A stretch of DNA of 64,000 nucleotides from NCBI GenBank assembly GCA_049602715.1, contig JBMYRX010000003.1, forward strand, positions 5,031 through 69,030, read 5' to 3'. This document shows, one piece after another, positions 9,555-18,606 of this stretch. The notes under the pieces are model-generated. The model saw only the letters and a program-made list of their open reading frames with translations. It was not told the origin of the DNA and ran no database searches. Positions within the stretch are counted from its first letter, which is position 1, and each line of letters begins with the position of its first letter. Made by a program: the position numbers and the translations under genes. Origin of the DNA: GCA-2697345 sp049602715 (lineage in GTDB: Bacteria; Pseudomonadota; Alphaproteobacteria; Rhodobacterales; Rhodobacteraceae).

Positions 9555-10139
9555 TTAACGAACACCCGTCTTACCCCTGCGATCTGATCTAAGGCAGGAA
9601 TACAATACATGATTACGCCACCGCCCATTTATTTGAAGGTAACTTTGAGCAACTCCTTCATATTTGAAATTAGATATTTCTAAAACTTTTCTAGACGCTA
9701 TATTTTCTGGTAAGCAAGCTGCTTCCAACCGACTCAAGTCAAGTGATTCAAATGCATAATGTACTAAAGCTCCAATTGACTCTCTCATAAAGCCATTCCG
9801 TGCAAAGGTTTGGCCAATCCAATAACCCAATGTACCAGCTTGGGCCGGACCTCTCCGAATATTATCAAGAGTAATTGCCCCCAAGAGAGCCCCACTATTT
9901 CTTTCAAACATAAATACCGGTAAAGCTGTTTTATCTCTTATAGACTTTTTTGCCCAATACACTCGATTAAGAAAATTTTTCTTAGATAAGTGATCTTCTG
10001 ACCAAGAAGGCTCCCACGGCTCTAAGAACTCAATACTTTTTGTCCGTAAAGCCAGCCAAGATTCAAAATCGCTCTGAATCGGAGGTCTTAACAACATTCG
10101 TTCAGTTTCAATATTTATTTGCCGAGTAAGCTTAAGCAT
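9555..10139 (-). CDS. GNAT N-acetyltransferase, RimJ/RimL type
   Basis: A 194-residue single GNAT domain. It begins with the family form TERMLLRPPIQSDFESWLALR, broken after the first strand, and contains the GYWIGQTFARNGFMRE acetyl-CoA loop region and the PENIASRKVLE helix characteristic of RimJ/RimL. Such enzymes acetylate the N-terminus of ribosomal proteins or small amines, but the target here is not known. It starts three bases after the M16 peptidase stop and is the last gene of the ctaC-to-GNAT operon. The thrC-M16-GNAT order is widespread in alphaproteobacteria, which supports a real gene and co-transcription. Confidence 0.88.
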   Translation of the reverse strand: MLKLTRQINIETERMLLRPPIQSDFESWLALRTKSIEFLEPWEPSWSEDHLSKKNFLNRVYWAKKSIRDKTALPVFMFERNSGALLGAITLDNIRRGPAQAGTLGYWIGQTFARNGFMRESIGALVHYAFESLDLSRLEAACLPENIASRKVLEISNFKYEGVAQSYLQINGRWRNHVLYSCLRSDRRGKTGVR

Positions 10140-10142
10140 TTC

Positions 10143-11402
10143 TTAATTCATTCTATCAAGAATTTCGTTATAGTCCTTAGATTTTCTAACTGGGCCATAG
10201 GCAGTCACAGCCAGTCGTTTATTTGATATTAGACTTTCAGAAAAGGCTTTGACGTTATCTACGCTAACATTATCAATTTTCTCAATTGTATCCACGAGAT
10301 TGGGTACAACTCCCCAAATACTTACTAGCCTTGCAAGCCTTTCTGCACGAGAAGAAGAACTTTCTAAACCCATTAGAAGGCCAGCTTTCATTTGAGCTCT
10401 TGCTCTGTCAACTTCTTTTACCATTAAGTCCTCACTGACACGCTTTAACTCATCTAAAATTATATCAGAAATGCTAGAAATAGACCTCTCGGAAGTTCCG
10501 GTATATATGGTTAACAAGCCTATATCTGAATATGCTGCTAATTGTGAAAATATAGAGTAACATAGCCCACGCTTTTCTCGTATTTCTTGGAAAAGCCTTG
10601 AAGACATTCCCCCACCAAATAAGCTCGCAAATATTTGAGCTATGTAGAAATTCTTATCCCTGTAGCCACAGGCCTCTAATCCCATTGCAAAATGAGCCTG
10701 CTCTAGTGTTTTTACCATCTTCTTACTTCCATTAGAAAATTTGGCTGGTTGAACATTTTCAACTTTCTTAGAAGGTAAATCACCAAAAATATTTTCTGCT
10801 AAACGTACTATTTCATCATGATCAACAGCACCTGCTGCAGATAAAATCAATTTTCCTGGGTTATAATGACGAGAAACAAACGTAGTTAAATCGTTTTTAG
10901 TGAAACCTGAAACTTTCTCTATTGGGCCAAGTATAGTTCTGCCCAAAGATTGGTTAGGAAATGCTGTTTCTTGTAACCAGTCAAAAATTACATCATCAGG
11001 TGTGTCTAACGACATTCCAATCTCTTGTATTATTACACCCCGTTCGACCTCTATTTCTTTCTCTTCAAATGTCGGGTTGCGTAATATATCACCGATAACA
11101 TCAATAGCTAAACTCACATCTTTTTTTAAGACACGAGTATAATAAGCAGTCATTTCTTTACTAGTATAAGCATTAATATACCCACCGACATCTTCTATTT
11201 GTTCAGCTATTTCAAGAGCTGTTCTGTTAGTGGTCCCCTTAAAAGCCATGTGCTCCAAAAAATGAGCAATACCATTTAGTTCAACAGTTTCGTGTCTTCC
11301 GCCGGCACTTACCCATATACCGATTGTTGCACTTTCTAAACCTGGCATATTCTCCGTTACAATGCGAAAGCCATTAGCAAGGGTGTGTAATTGATTGCTC
11401 AA
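10143..11402 (-). CDS. M16 family zinc peptidase (processing peptidase-like)
   Basis: The 419-residue protein is an inverzincin-type metallopeptidase of family M16B, related to the beta subunit of mitochondrial processing peptidase. The HxxEH zinc and catalytic motif is intact at H47-F-L-E50-H51 within GIAHFLEHMAFKGT. A distal zinc-binding glutamate is expected in the EVERGVIIQEI segment. The C-terminal half repeats the fold and contains FGGGMSSRLFQEIREKRGLC, conserved in the family. It has no signal peptide, so it is probably cytoplasmic. It begins two bases after the thrC stop, so translational coupling is likely. The natural substrate is unknown. Confidence 0.93.
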   Translation of the reverse strand: MSNQLHTLANGFRIVTENMPGLESATIGIWVSAGGRHETVELNGIAHFLEHMAFKGTTNRTALEIAEQIEDVGGYINAYTSKEMTAYYTRVLKKDVSLAIDVIGDILRNPTFEEKEIEVERGVIIQEIGMSLDTPDDVIFDWLQETAFPNQSLGRTILGPIEKVSGFTKNDLTTFVSRHYNPGKLILSAAGAVDHDEIVRLAENIFGDLPSKKVENVQPAKFSNGSKKMVKTLEQAHFAMGLEACGYRDKNFYIAQIFASLFGGGMSSRLFQEIREKRGLCYSIFSQLAAYSDIGLLTIYTGTSERSISSISDIILDELKRVSEDLMVKEVDRARAQMKAGLLMGLESSSSRAERLARLVSIWGVVPNLVDTIEKIDNVSVDNVKAFSESLISNKRLAVTAYGPVRKSKDYNEILDRMN

Positions 11403-11404
11403 AT

Positions 11405-12787
11405 TTAAATCCTTTCCAGTATGATTTTCTTAATAATTTCAAGATCTAATTTTAATTCAGTAATTCTTTCATTTTTATCAAATAAACCTAATAAATAATT
11501 TAGACTTTCAGGTTGTTCCCCTGTAGCATTTTTGAATGCGGCAGAGAATTTTCCTGGATGCGCGGTAGCGAGGGTTATCATTGTCTCTTTACCTATATTA
11601 TCTTCTGCGACTTTGAGGCCAATTGCTGTATGAGGACAAACATCTAATTTGAATTTCTTACGCGTTTTCATAATTGTTTTAGCCGTTTGCGTCTCACTCA
11701 CGCTACCTGAGGAATAATATTTTAGTAAGTTGGTATACGCCGATTTTTGAATCTCACAATTTCCATTATTATTAAAATCCTCAAAAAATTTACAAACTTT
11801 AATAGTATCTTTATTTAGGGCGTAATAAACAGCTCTTTCAAAATTAGAGCTAACCTGAATATCCATAGAGGGGCTTATCGATGGTTTAACTTCCGTTCTA
11901 ATGTAATGACCATTTATCAGAGCATTATGAAGTATATCATTTTGGTTAGTGGCTATATATAATTTTGATATAGGTAAACCCATTTCTTTTGCCATATAAC
12001 CAGCAAATATATCGCCAAAATTACCCGTTGGAACGGTGTAACTTACATCATTAAAATCACTATCAAGTGCTAAAAATGATGAAAAATAGTATACAATTTG
12101 AGCCATTATTCGAGCCCAGTTAATCGAATTCACACCTGAAAGATTAACTTTGTCACGAAATGCTAGATCACTAAATAGATCTTTGACAATTTTCTGACAA
12201 TCATCAAAATCACCGTCTATTGAAATTGCATGCACATTATTTTCTGACGGAGTTGACATCTGACGGCGTTGAACCTCCGACACCCGTCCTTTTGGAAAAA
12301 ATATAAAAACGTCAACTTCTTTTAACCCTTTAAACGCCTCTATTGCTGCTGACCCGGTGTCGCCCGAAGTTGCTCCAATGATAGTAATCCGTCTATCAGA
12401 CTTTGCCAGAGATACACGAAAAAGTTGACCAATAAGTTGCATAGCAAAATCTTTAAATGCGAGAGTAGGTCCGTGGAATAATTCTAGCAAGAACTGCTTT
12501 TCACTGAGTCTTTTAATAGGAGCTCTAGCTTTGTGTCTAAAAGATGAATAGGATTTATTAATTATTTCTTGGAATTCCTCTTTAGAAAACGCATCGCGTA
12601 CAAAAGGCTCCATCACAGTATAGGCTATCTCCTCATACGACTTTCCTCTCAATTCTAAAATAGTCTTTTTATTGAGAGTCGGAACACACTTAGGAAGATA
12701 TAGCCCTCCATCTCTAGCCAGTCCCGACAGCATGGCCTCTTCAAAGTTCAACTCTGGCGCCGTTCCTCTCGTAGAAATATATCGCAT
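11405..12787 (-). CDS. thrC: Threonine synthase
   Basis: The 460-residue PLP enzyme converts O-phosphohomoserine to threonine. The N-terminus MRYISTRGTAPELNFEEAML is typical of the long proteobacterial/fungal type. The PLP-binding lysine is in the segment FHGPTLAFKDFAMQLIG, and the phosphate-binding glycine-rich loop is GATSGDTGSAAIEAF. Length and motifs are complete. It lies in the cytochrome oxidase assembly operon, nine bases after surf1 and two bases before the M16 peptidase. This linkage of an amino acid gene with cox assembly genes is usual in alphaproteobacteria and does not imply a shared function. Confidence 0.97.
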   Translation of the reverse strand: MRYISTRGTAPELNFEEAMLSGLARDGGLYLPKCVPTLNKKTILELRGKSYEEIAYTVMEPFVRDAFSKEEFQEIINKSYSSFRHKARAPIKRLSEKQFLLELFHGPTLAFKDFAMQLIGQLFRVSLAKSDRRITIIGATSGDTGSAAIEAFKGLKEVDVFIFFPKGRVSEVQRRQMSTPSENNVHAISIDGDFDDCQKIVKDLFSDLAFRDKVNLSGVNSINWARIMAQIVYYFSSFLALDSDFNDVSYTVPTGNFGDIFAGYMAKEMGLPISKLYIATNQNDILHNALINGHYIRTEVKPSISPSMDIQVSSNFERAVYYALNKDTIKVCKFFEDFNNNGNCEIQKSAYTNLLKYYSSGSVSETQTAKTIMKTRKKFKLDVCPHTAIGLKVAEDNIGKETMITLATAHPGKFSAAFKNATGEQPESLNYLLGLFDKNERITELKLDLEIIKKIILERI

Positions 12788-12796
12788 TTGGGCCTC

Positions 12797-13471
12797 TTAA
12801 CTATTTTTCTCAATTCTAATACGCCAAAGTAGATAAACTGTCATCCCCAACCAAACTAAGGCTAACGAAAACCAAGTTATAGCGTATTGAAGATGGTTGT
12901 TCGGGATCCTTACAGAATTTATAGGTAAACTCATCACATATGGTTTATAAGGAGATATGCTCCTAGCAACTAGTAGAATAGGCTTAGTATTAAGTTCTAA
13001 CGCAATTCTTTTTATGTCTCTTGCAAACCAAATTTTTTTTTCCTTGTCTGGTTCCGGCGTAAAACTGTCGATTTCGTCGGGCCAATAAAGGTTCCCCAAA
13101 ACATCTGCTCTGCTTTTAACTCTTAATTTATTTTTATCTTCCAGACTAATAAAACCTTGATCCAACAGAATTTTACCACTTCGAGTTTCAAAAACACTGA
13201 TCAATCGGTAACCAGCTCCCTTATTTTTAAGTGAAATAAGTACGTGCGCTTCCTCGTTAAGGATGTGCCCCTCAGCTCTCACTGGTAAGTACTGATCTTT
13301 TTCAGTTACTGATTGTAAATTGAGTTCTACAGGTTCGGCCTTTATTTTGTTATCAATATTGTTTAAGATAGCCTGCTTCCATGATAATCTATGAACTTGC
13401 CAAAAACCTAGGGAAACGAGAACTAAGACGCCACACACACCAAAAATAAGAGGTATAAAAAAATCTCTCAC
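12797..13471 (-). CDS. SURF1 family cytochrome oxidase assembly protein
   Basis: The 224-residue protein has the SURF1 topology: one N-terminal membrane helix (about residues 8-26), a periplasmic domain, and a C-terminal helix (about 197-217, YAITWFSLALVWLGMTVYLL). Conserved family features include the GFWQVHRLSWKQ segment directly after the first helix and the NNHLQYAITWF motif before the last. SURF1 binds heme a and helps insert it into subunit I of the aa3 oxidase. It lies between ctaE and thrC, with 57 and 9 base gaps. Its presence implies that an aa3-type oxidase is made, although subunit I is not encoded nearby. Confidence 0.92.
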   Translation of the reverse strand: MRDFFIPLIFGVCGVLVLVSLGFWQVHRLSWKQAILNNIDNKIKAEPVELNLQSVTEKDQYLPVRAEGHILNEEAHVLISLKNKGAGYRLISVFETRSGKILLDQGFISLEDKNKLRVKSRADVLGNLYWPDEIDSFTPEPDKEKKIWFARDIKRIALELNTKPILLVARSISPYKPYVMSLPINSVRIPNNHLQYAITWFSLALVWLGMTVYLLWRIRIEKNS

Positions 13472-13528
13472 CGCCTACTGCGCCTCAGTTTTTCTCTATG
13501 ATAGAGCCATCCAGCTCATTGCGATAAA

Positions 13529-14329
13529 TTAACCGCCCCACACATAAACTGCCAAAAATAAAAACAACCAAACAACATCAACAAAGTGCCAGTACCATGC
13601 AGCAGCTTCAAAACCGATATGACGTTCTGGGGTAAAATGCCCGGCATATGCTCTTATGAGACATACCCCCAAGAAGATTGTCCCGATCAAAACGTGGAAG
13701 CCATGAAATCCGGTAGCCATAAAGAAGTTAGCTCCATAAATATTTCCAGAAAAACCAAAGGCTGCGTGACCATACTCATAGGCTTGAAAGCCAGTAAATA
13801 AAGCACCAAGAAGAATTGCTAAAATAAGCCCATTCTTGAGATCTTTACGATTATTTTCATGAACCAAAGCATGATGCGCCCAGGTTGCTGCTGCGCCAGA
13901 GCACAAGAGAATAAGCGTATTGATTAACGGTAAATGCCAAGGATCAAAAGTTTCTATTCCTACTGGTGGCCAAACCCCATCAATTGCCGGTGAATTGGGG
14001 CCCATTGGATACATTGCATGCTTAAAAAAAGACCAAAACCAAGCAAGAAAAAACATAACCTCAGAAGTTATAAAAAATATGAACCCATATCGCAGCCCAA
14101 TCCTTACAACCGGTGTATGATCTCCAACGTTGCTCTCGTCTATTACATCCGCCCACCAAGTAAACATTACATATAAAACAGCTACTAGTCCTATAACTGC
14201 TAACCAAGGACTAGATCCGTGCATCCACCTTACAACCCCTGTAAGCATCGCAAACGCTGCAACAGCACCTAAAAATGGGTTAATTGATGGTGATAAAATA
14301 TGATAATCATGGTTTTTTGAATGTGCCAT
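13529..14329 (-). CDS. ctaE: Cytochrome c oxidase subunit III
   Basis: The 266-residue integral membrane protein has seven predicted helices and the conserved subunit III motifs: the short N-terminal HDYHILSPSINPF, the TSEVMFFLAWFWSFF helix with the functionally important glutamate, and the C-terminal GFHGFHVLIGTIFLG and EAAAWYWHFVDVVWLFLF segments. It stabilises the catalytic core of the aa3-type oxidase in the cytoplasmic membrane. It follows ctaG by 20 bases in the standard order ctaG-ctaE-surf1. Length is normal and no break is seen. Confidence 0.97.
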   Translation of the reverse strand: MAHSKNHDYHILSPSINPFLGAVAAFAMLTGVVRWMHGSSPWLAVIGLVAVLYVMFTWWADVIDESNVGDHTPVVRIGLRYGFIFFITSEVMFFLAWFWSFFKHAMYPMGPNSPAIDGVWPPVGIETFDPWHLPLINTLILLCSGAAATWAHHALVHENNRKDLKNGLILAILLGALFTGFQAYEYGHAAFGFSGNIYGANFFMATGFHGFHVLIGTIFLGVCLIRAYAGHFTPERHIGFEAAAWYWHFVDVVWLFLFLAVYVWGG

Positions 14330-14349
14330 TTTAATCCCCTTCGTGGGCT

Positions 14350-14931
14350 TTAATTAGATTTAATATTAGTTAAAGATTGCGAAATCAATCTAGCTTCGTC
14401 AACTATTTCTTGTTTAAAAAAAGTATAACTTAGAGTTATCTGCTCAATAAATTTTCCATCTCTATCGTTTTCGATCTCTGGATCGATATAAAAGGTAACT
14501 GGCATTTGAACCCTTTCGCCCGGCGCTAAGATTTGTTCCTCAAAGCAAAAACAATCTATTTTAGTGAAAAACGAACCCGCGTTAAATGGAAAAACATTGT
14601 AGCTAGCGGTACCCATTATAGGCCTATCGGTAGGATTATATGCTTCGTAAAAAGCTAAAGCTGTTTCTCCTATTTTTAATTTTATCTCTTTTTGTACTGG
14701 CTTAAACTCCCATGCTAATTCACGATCCACTGAGCCATCGAACCGTACTTTGATCTCCTTATCAATAACTATATTAGACCCATTACTCGCCGTAAGCGTA
14801 GTACCGGCAAATCCAGTGACCCGACAAAACCAATCATAGAACGGGACTGATGCAAATGCTAAACTCACCATGGTAACCACAACAATAGATAAAAGTGTTA
14901 GTACTTTTTTATTTTTCTTTGCTAGTTCCAT
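14350..14931 (-). CDS. ctaG: Cytochrome c oxidase assembly protein CtaG (Cox11)
   Basis: The 193-residue protein matches Cox11/CtaG: a short cytoplasmic N-terminus, one membrane helix (about residues 11-29), and a periplasmic domain carrying the copper-binding CFCFEEQ motif (here KIDCFCFEEQILAPGE). It delivers copper to the CuB centre of subunit I. It sits directly behind the small CoxF-like gene (one base gap) and before ctaE. Because its client subunit I is not encoded in this cluster, a ctaD gene must exist elsewhere for CtaG to be useful. Confidence 0.96.
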   Translation of the reverse strand: MELAKKNKKVLTLLSIVVVTMVSLAFASVPFYDWFCRVTGFAGTTLTASNGSNIVIDKEIKVRFDGSVDRELAWEFKPVQKEIKLKIGETALAFYEAYNPTDRPIMGTASYNVFPFNAGSFFTKIDCFCFEEQILAPGERVQMPVTFYIDPEIENDRDGKFIEQITLSYTFFKQEIVDEARLISQSLTNIKSN

Positions 14932-14932
14932 C

Positions 14933-15106
14933 TTAATTTTTTACCTCTGGTAAAAGTGATGGACGTACTGCATGATCATATGCTTCCAAGCCATTACCGT
15001 TAGAAACCTTCACTATAGTAAGACAAAATATTATCAGGACAAACCCAATTAAAATAATACTTAGCCATATGTTTCGACTTAACCTTCTAATATGTAATTC
15101 ATGCAT
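14933..15106 (-). CDS. CoxF-like small membrane protein
   Basis: A 57-residue protein with a basic N-terminus (HIRRLSRN), a single hydrophobic segment (about residues 13-32) and a short polar tail ending PSLLPEVKN. A small one-helix protein at this place, between ctaB and ctaG, is usual in alphaproteobacterial cox operons and is often called CoxF. The ATG at 15106 is preferred because it lies 11 bases after the ctaB stop. A longer in-frame TTG start at 15151 would overlap ctaB. The tail PS-L-LPE resembles family members. The role in oxidase assembly is not established. Confidence 0.7.
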   Translation of the reverse strand: MHELHIRRLSRNIWLSIILIGFVLIIFCLTIVKVSNGNGLEAYDHAVRPSLLPEVKN

Positions 15107-15117
15107 TCGACGTAAAC

Positions 15118-16053
15118 TCAAAACCAGGCCTCCAAACCAAAGCTGACCCAAGCTGATTGAATTGCTAGAGCGAGAAAATGAATAAATAGATACGATAGAG
15201 ATTGTCTGAAGAATTTTCTTTCGATTAGATTATTATCAAGTTTCGAATCGTTTTCATCCCGCTTCAATAAATTCCACGCTCCCTTAATAAATCTAATGTT
15301 TAGTGCTATTGCTGTAACTAAATATATAAACCCACCAATACTTGTAAACGCTAAGCCAATCGCCACCGGAATTAAAAGCAAAGTGTATAACATTATTCGA
15401 CGACGTGTTTTACTCTCCCCATGAGTAACGGTAAGCATCGGAACGCCCGCTTCGGTATATTCATCATTCATAAATAAGGCCAAGGACCAAAAATGAGGTG
15501 GGGTCCACAAAAATATTAACATAAACATCATTAGGCTCTCTGTAGATACCTGTCCTGTCGCAACTGCCCAGCCAATCATAGGTGGGAAAGCTCCTGCAGC
15601 CCCTCCAATCACAATATTTTCAGGGGTCAATCTTTTTAGCCAAATAGTGTAAACGACTACATAAAAAAATATAGTAAATGCAAGAATGCTTGCAGCGAAC
15701 CAATTAGCAGCCAACCCCAACATAGTAATAGAAATGAAAGACAACCAAAGACCAAATGACAGCGCTTCACCTGGCTTAATACTTCCCATAGGTACGGGAC
15801 GCTCGGATGTTCTTCGCATCAAAGCATCGATATCATGATCAAACCACATATTCAAAGCTCCTGAGGCTCCACCCCCAAGCGCTATAAATAAAATGGATGT
15901 GAATGCAATAAATGGGTGGGTATTCCCAGGGGCCACAAATAGACCTACAGCAGCAGTGAACACCACTAGCGACATTACTCGCGGCTTAAGTAATGCAAAA
16001 TAATCGGTAAATTCTGCTTCTCGGTATTCTATATGAGTCGTTAAATCAGTCAT
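15118..16053 (-). CDS. ctaB: Protoheme IX farnesyltransferase (heme O synthase)
   Basis: The 311-residue UbiA-superfamily prenyltransferase adds a farnesyl group to heme b to give heme O, the precursor of heme a. The first aspartate-rich motif is in NMWFDHDIDALMRRTSERP, and a second conserved motif region is in LFMNDEYTEAGVPML. About eight or nine membrane helices are predicted. It follows ctaC by 40 bases. In most relatives ctaD stands between ctaC and ctaB, and here it is absent. The protein is of normal length, so the loss of ctaD did not damage it. Confidence 0.96.
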   Translation of the reverse strand: MTDLTTHIEYREAEFTDYFALLKPRVMSLVVFTAAVGLFVAPGNTHPFIAFTSILFIALGGGASGALNMWFDHDIDALMRRTSERPVPMGSIKPGEALSFGLWLSFISITMLGLAANWFAASILAFTIFFYVVVYTIWLKRLTPENIVIGGAAGAFPPMIGWAVATGQVSTESLMMFMLIFLWTPPHFWSLALFMNDEYTEAGVPMLTVTHGESKTRRRIMLYTLLLIPVAIGLAFTSIGGFIYLVTAIALNIRFIKGAWNLLKRDENDSKLDNNLIERKFFRQSLSYLFIHFLALAIQSAWVSFGLEAWF

Positions 16054-16093
16054 ATTATTTCTATGTTATTTCTAAATATGGTCGATATTAGTC

Positions 16094-16975
16094 TCAATCG
16101 ATCGATGCTATTTTAGTCACCCGAGGTACGCCAGCGTATTCTTCAATAGAGTTATCGAGCCAGGTTTCATATTTCTCTTGGCTTACTACTTTTACGGTAA
16201 TAGGCATGTAAGCATGGGATTTCCCACATAGTTCTGAACACTGCCCAAAATATATACCCTCTTTATCAGCCTTGAACCAAAGTTCGGCTAACCTTCCTGG
16301 AACCCCATCTTGTTTCACTCCAAAGGCCGGGATAGTCCATGCATGAATTACATCTGCTCCGGTCACCTGAATTACGATTGTTTTATCCACGGGTATTACC
16401 AAGGCTGTATCGGTCGCAAGCAAGAATTCATCTTCTGAATATCCTGCCTCTTTCAACTCAACAATCGTCTCTGGGCTTATTCTATTCTCTCCAGCTCCTA
16501 TCATGAAGCTGTCAAATTCAAATTCATGATCTACATACTCATAACTCCAGTACCATTGGTTACCTGTCGCTTTAATTACAACATCGCCGTCGGGTATTTT
16601 TTGAGATTTAAATAAAACTGGAATTGAGAACGCGCCAATGAAGATAAGAATTAAAACTGGTATTAAAGTCCAAGCAACTTCCAATGGTGAGTTGTGTGTA
16701 AATGTTGCAGGTTCAGGGTTTCTTGCCTGATTAAATTTTATAATCGCGTAAATCAAAAGAAGCGTTACAAAAAGAGTGATTACTGTAACGATAACTAAAA
16801 GAAAGTTATCCAACCACTGTAAATCTCGAGCCATCTCCGTAGCCGCTGGTTGAAAACCTAGGCCTTGCGGAATAGGCTTTCCTATAATTTGAAGATTGTT
16901 TTGAACCGACTCCGCCAAAGCTTCCTTAACAGAAAAAAGAAAAGTAAATATAATAGAAAGTTTTAAAAATCTCAT
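16094..16975 (-). CDS. ctaC: Cytochrome c oxidase subunit II
   Basis: The 293-residue protein has an N-terminal signal sequence (about residues 1-21, ending ALA), two membrane helices and a periplasmic cupredoxin domain. The binuclear CuA site is complete: H in HAWTIPAFGVK, then C-SEL-C-GKSH-AYM with both cysteines, His and Met. It receives electrons from cytochrome c. It is the first gene of the ctaC-ctaB-coxF-ctaG-ctaE-surf1-thrC-M16-GNAT operon and is divergent from tldD with a 154-base gap, which should hold the promoter. Confidence 0.97.
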   Translation of the reverse strand: MRFLKLSIIFTFLFSVKEALAESVQNNLQIIGKPIPQGLGFQPAATEMARDLQWLDNFLLVIVTVITLFVTLLLIYAIIKFNQARNPEPATFTHNSPLEVAWTLIPVLILIFIGAFSIPVLFKSQKIPDGDVVIKATGNQWYWSYEYVDHEFEFDSFMIGAGENRISPETIVELKEAGYSEDEFLLATDTALVIPVDKTIVIQVTGADVIHAWTIPAFGVKQDGVPGRLAELWFKADKEGIYFGQCSELCGKSHAYMPITVKVVSQEKYETWLDNSIEEYAGVPRVTKIASID

Positions 16976-17129
16976 CTAGTAGTTCCTATAAATAATTAAC
17001 GCTATTGCAACATACTTAACTTAATATAGTATTCGGGAGAGATCATATAAACCACCAGGTAGCAAGTATTTGAACCTCGCTCGCGTTACCATGCCGCAGG
17101 TATTTGATGTAACCTATTAGAAAGTTTTA

Positions 17130-18560
17130 ATGAAGAAAATATTTCATAATAGATTTAAGCCGTTCGAAACTCATCTAGACTATCAAAATACACTAGATAC
17201 ATTACAAAATGCAGCAAAAGGTGCTGACGACTGTGAATTATTTCTTGAACACTCAAGAAAAGAAGATTTTACTTTACAAGATAATATTTTAAAAAATGCT
17301 AATTTTAGTAATATTCAAGGATTTGGTCTTAGGGTAGTCAAAGGTGAAAAGACTGGTTATGCACACTCCAATGAAATAAATCAGAAATCTATTAAAAGAG
17401 CTGCAAAAAGTGCAACAAAAACTCTAGGAACTGATCAAAATAAAATATCGTCTCCCCCAAAAGGTAAAAATGCGAAGTTCTATGAAGCGAGTGATCCTAT
17501 TAATGAATTTAGTGTGTTCAAGAAAATTCAACTTTTACAAGAAATTGATTCTTTTACCCATCAGCTCGATCCTAGAGTTGTCCAAACATCTATAAATCTA
17601 TCGTCTTCGATTCAGGAAATCTCAATATTGCGACCTGAGGGATCTAAGTTTGCGGACACCAGACCTATGACTCGTTTGAATATATCGGTAACAGTTGAAA
17701 AAAATGGTCGTCGTGAAAGTGGGACTTCTGGACTTGGTGGAAGACATAAATTAGAAGTTTTGATGAATAGTAAAAGCTGGGAACCTTTAGTGAAAGAGGC
17801 TTTAAGAATTGCCTTAGTGAATTTAACGGCAGTAGGTGCTCCAGCCGGTATAATGGATGTTGTACTCGGACCAGGCTGGCCAGGCATTCTACTACACGAG
17901 GCAATCGGTCATGGTTTAGAGAGTGATTTTAATCGAAAAAAGACAAGTGCATTCAGTGAATTAATGGGAAAGAAAATCGCGGCTAAAGGTGTTACTATAT
18001 TAGATGATGGCACAATCCCCAGTAAACGTGGTTCAGTCTCGATTGATGATGAAGGCACTCCAGGCGCAAAAACCACTCTCATCGATAATGGACAACTAAT
18101 CGGATACATGCATGATCGTCAAAATGCTAGATTAATGGGCTTGAAGTCAACGGGTAATGGTCGGAGAGAAAGTTATGCTTTTCCTCCTTTGCCACGCATG
18201 ACGAATACTTATATGCTACCAGGTCCCGATGACCCGGAATCTATCTTGAGTGAATTAAAAGATGGTCTATACGCAGTTGGATTTGGTGGTGGTCAGGTAG
18301 ATATAACTAATGGAAAGTTTGTTTTCTCTTGCAACGAAGCATATCGAATAAAAAATGGAAAAATACTACATCCAGTAAAAGGCGCAACGATCATAGGTGA
18401 TGGAGTAACAGCTCTAAGAAATATTAAAGCTGTAGGAAATGATCTTAAACTAGACCCTGGTATTGGAAATTGTGGGAAATCTGGTCAATGGGTCCCAGTA
18501 GGTGTTGGGCAACCAACCTTGATGATTGGAGGTTTGACTATAGGTGGGGTAAAAATATAA
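17130..18560 (+). CDS. tldD: Metalloprotease TldD
   Basis: The 476-residue protein is TldD, one half of the TldD/TldE (PmbA) heterodimeric metalloprotease that degrades unfolded peptides and processes some modified peptides. The zinc-binding HExxxH motif is present at H256-E-A-I-G-H261, and the distal cysteine ligand is expected in the C-terminal part (NEAYRIKNG to GNCGKSGQWVPVG). Divergent pairing of tldD with ctaC is common in alphaproteobacteria. The partner gene is not in this window. The gene ends in a strong terminator shared with the convergent groEL. Confidence 0.96.
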   Translation: MKKIFHNRFKPFETHLDYQNTLDTLQNAAKGADDCELFLEHSRKEDFTLQDNILKNANFSNIQGFGLRVVKGEKTGYAHSNEINQKSIKRAAKSATKTLGTDQNKISSPPKGKNAKFYEASDPINEFSVFKKIQLLQEIDSFTHQLDPRVVQTSINLSSSIQEISILRPEGSKFADTRPMTRLNISVTVEKNGRRESGTSGLGGRHKLEVLMNSKSWEPLVKEALRIALVNLTAVGAPAGIMDVVLGPGWPGILLHEAIGHGLESDFNRKKTSAFSELMGKKIAAKGVTILDDGTIPSKRGSVSIDDEGTPGAKTTLIDNGQLIGYMHDRQNARLMGLKSTGNGRRESYAFPPLPRMTNTYMLPGPDDPESILSELKDGLYAVGFGGGQVDITNGKFVFSCNEAYRIKNGKILHPVKGATIIGDGVTALRNIKAVGNDLKLDPGIGNCGKSGQWVPVGVGQPTLMIGGLTIGGVKI

Positions 18561-18584
18561 AAGGCCCATTAAAATGGGCCTTTT
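18559..18584. terminator. Bidirectional intrinsic terminator between tldD and groEL
   Basis: AAAAGGCCCATT (18559-18570) and AATGGGCCTTTT (18573-18584) form a perfect 12-base inverted repeat with A runs on one side and T runs on the other in both orientations. It lies between the convergent stops of tldD (18560) and groEL (18607) and can end both transcripts. Confidence 0.9.
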
Positions 18585-18606
18585 ACGTGATTAAATTGGC
18601 GAGCAG

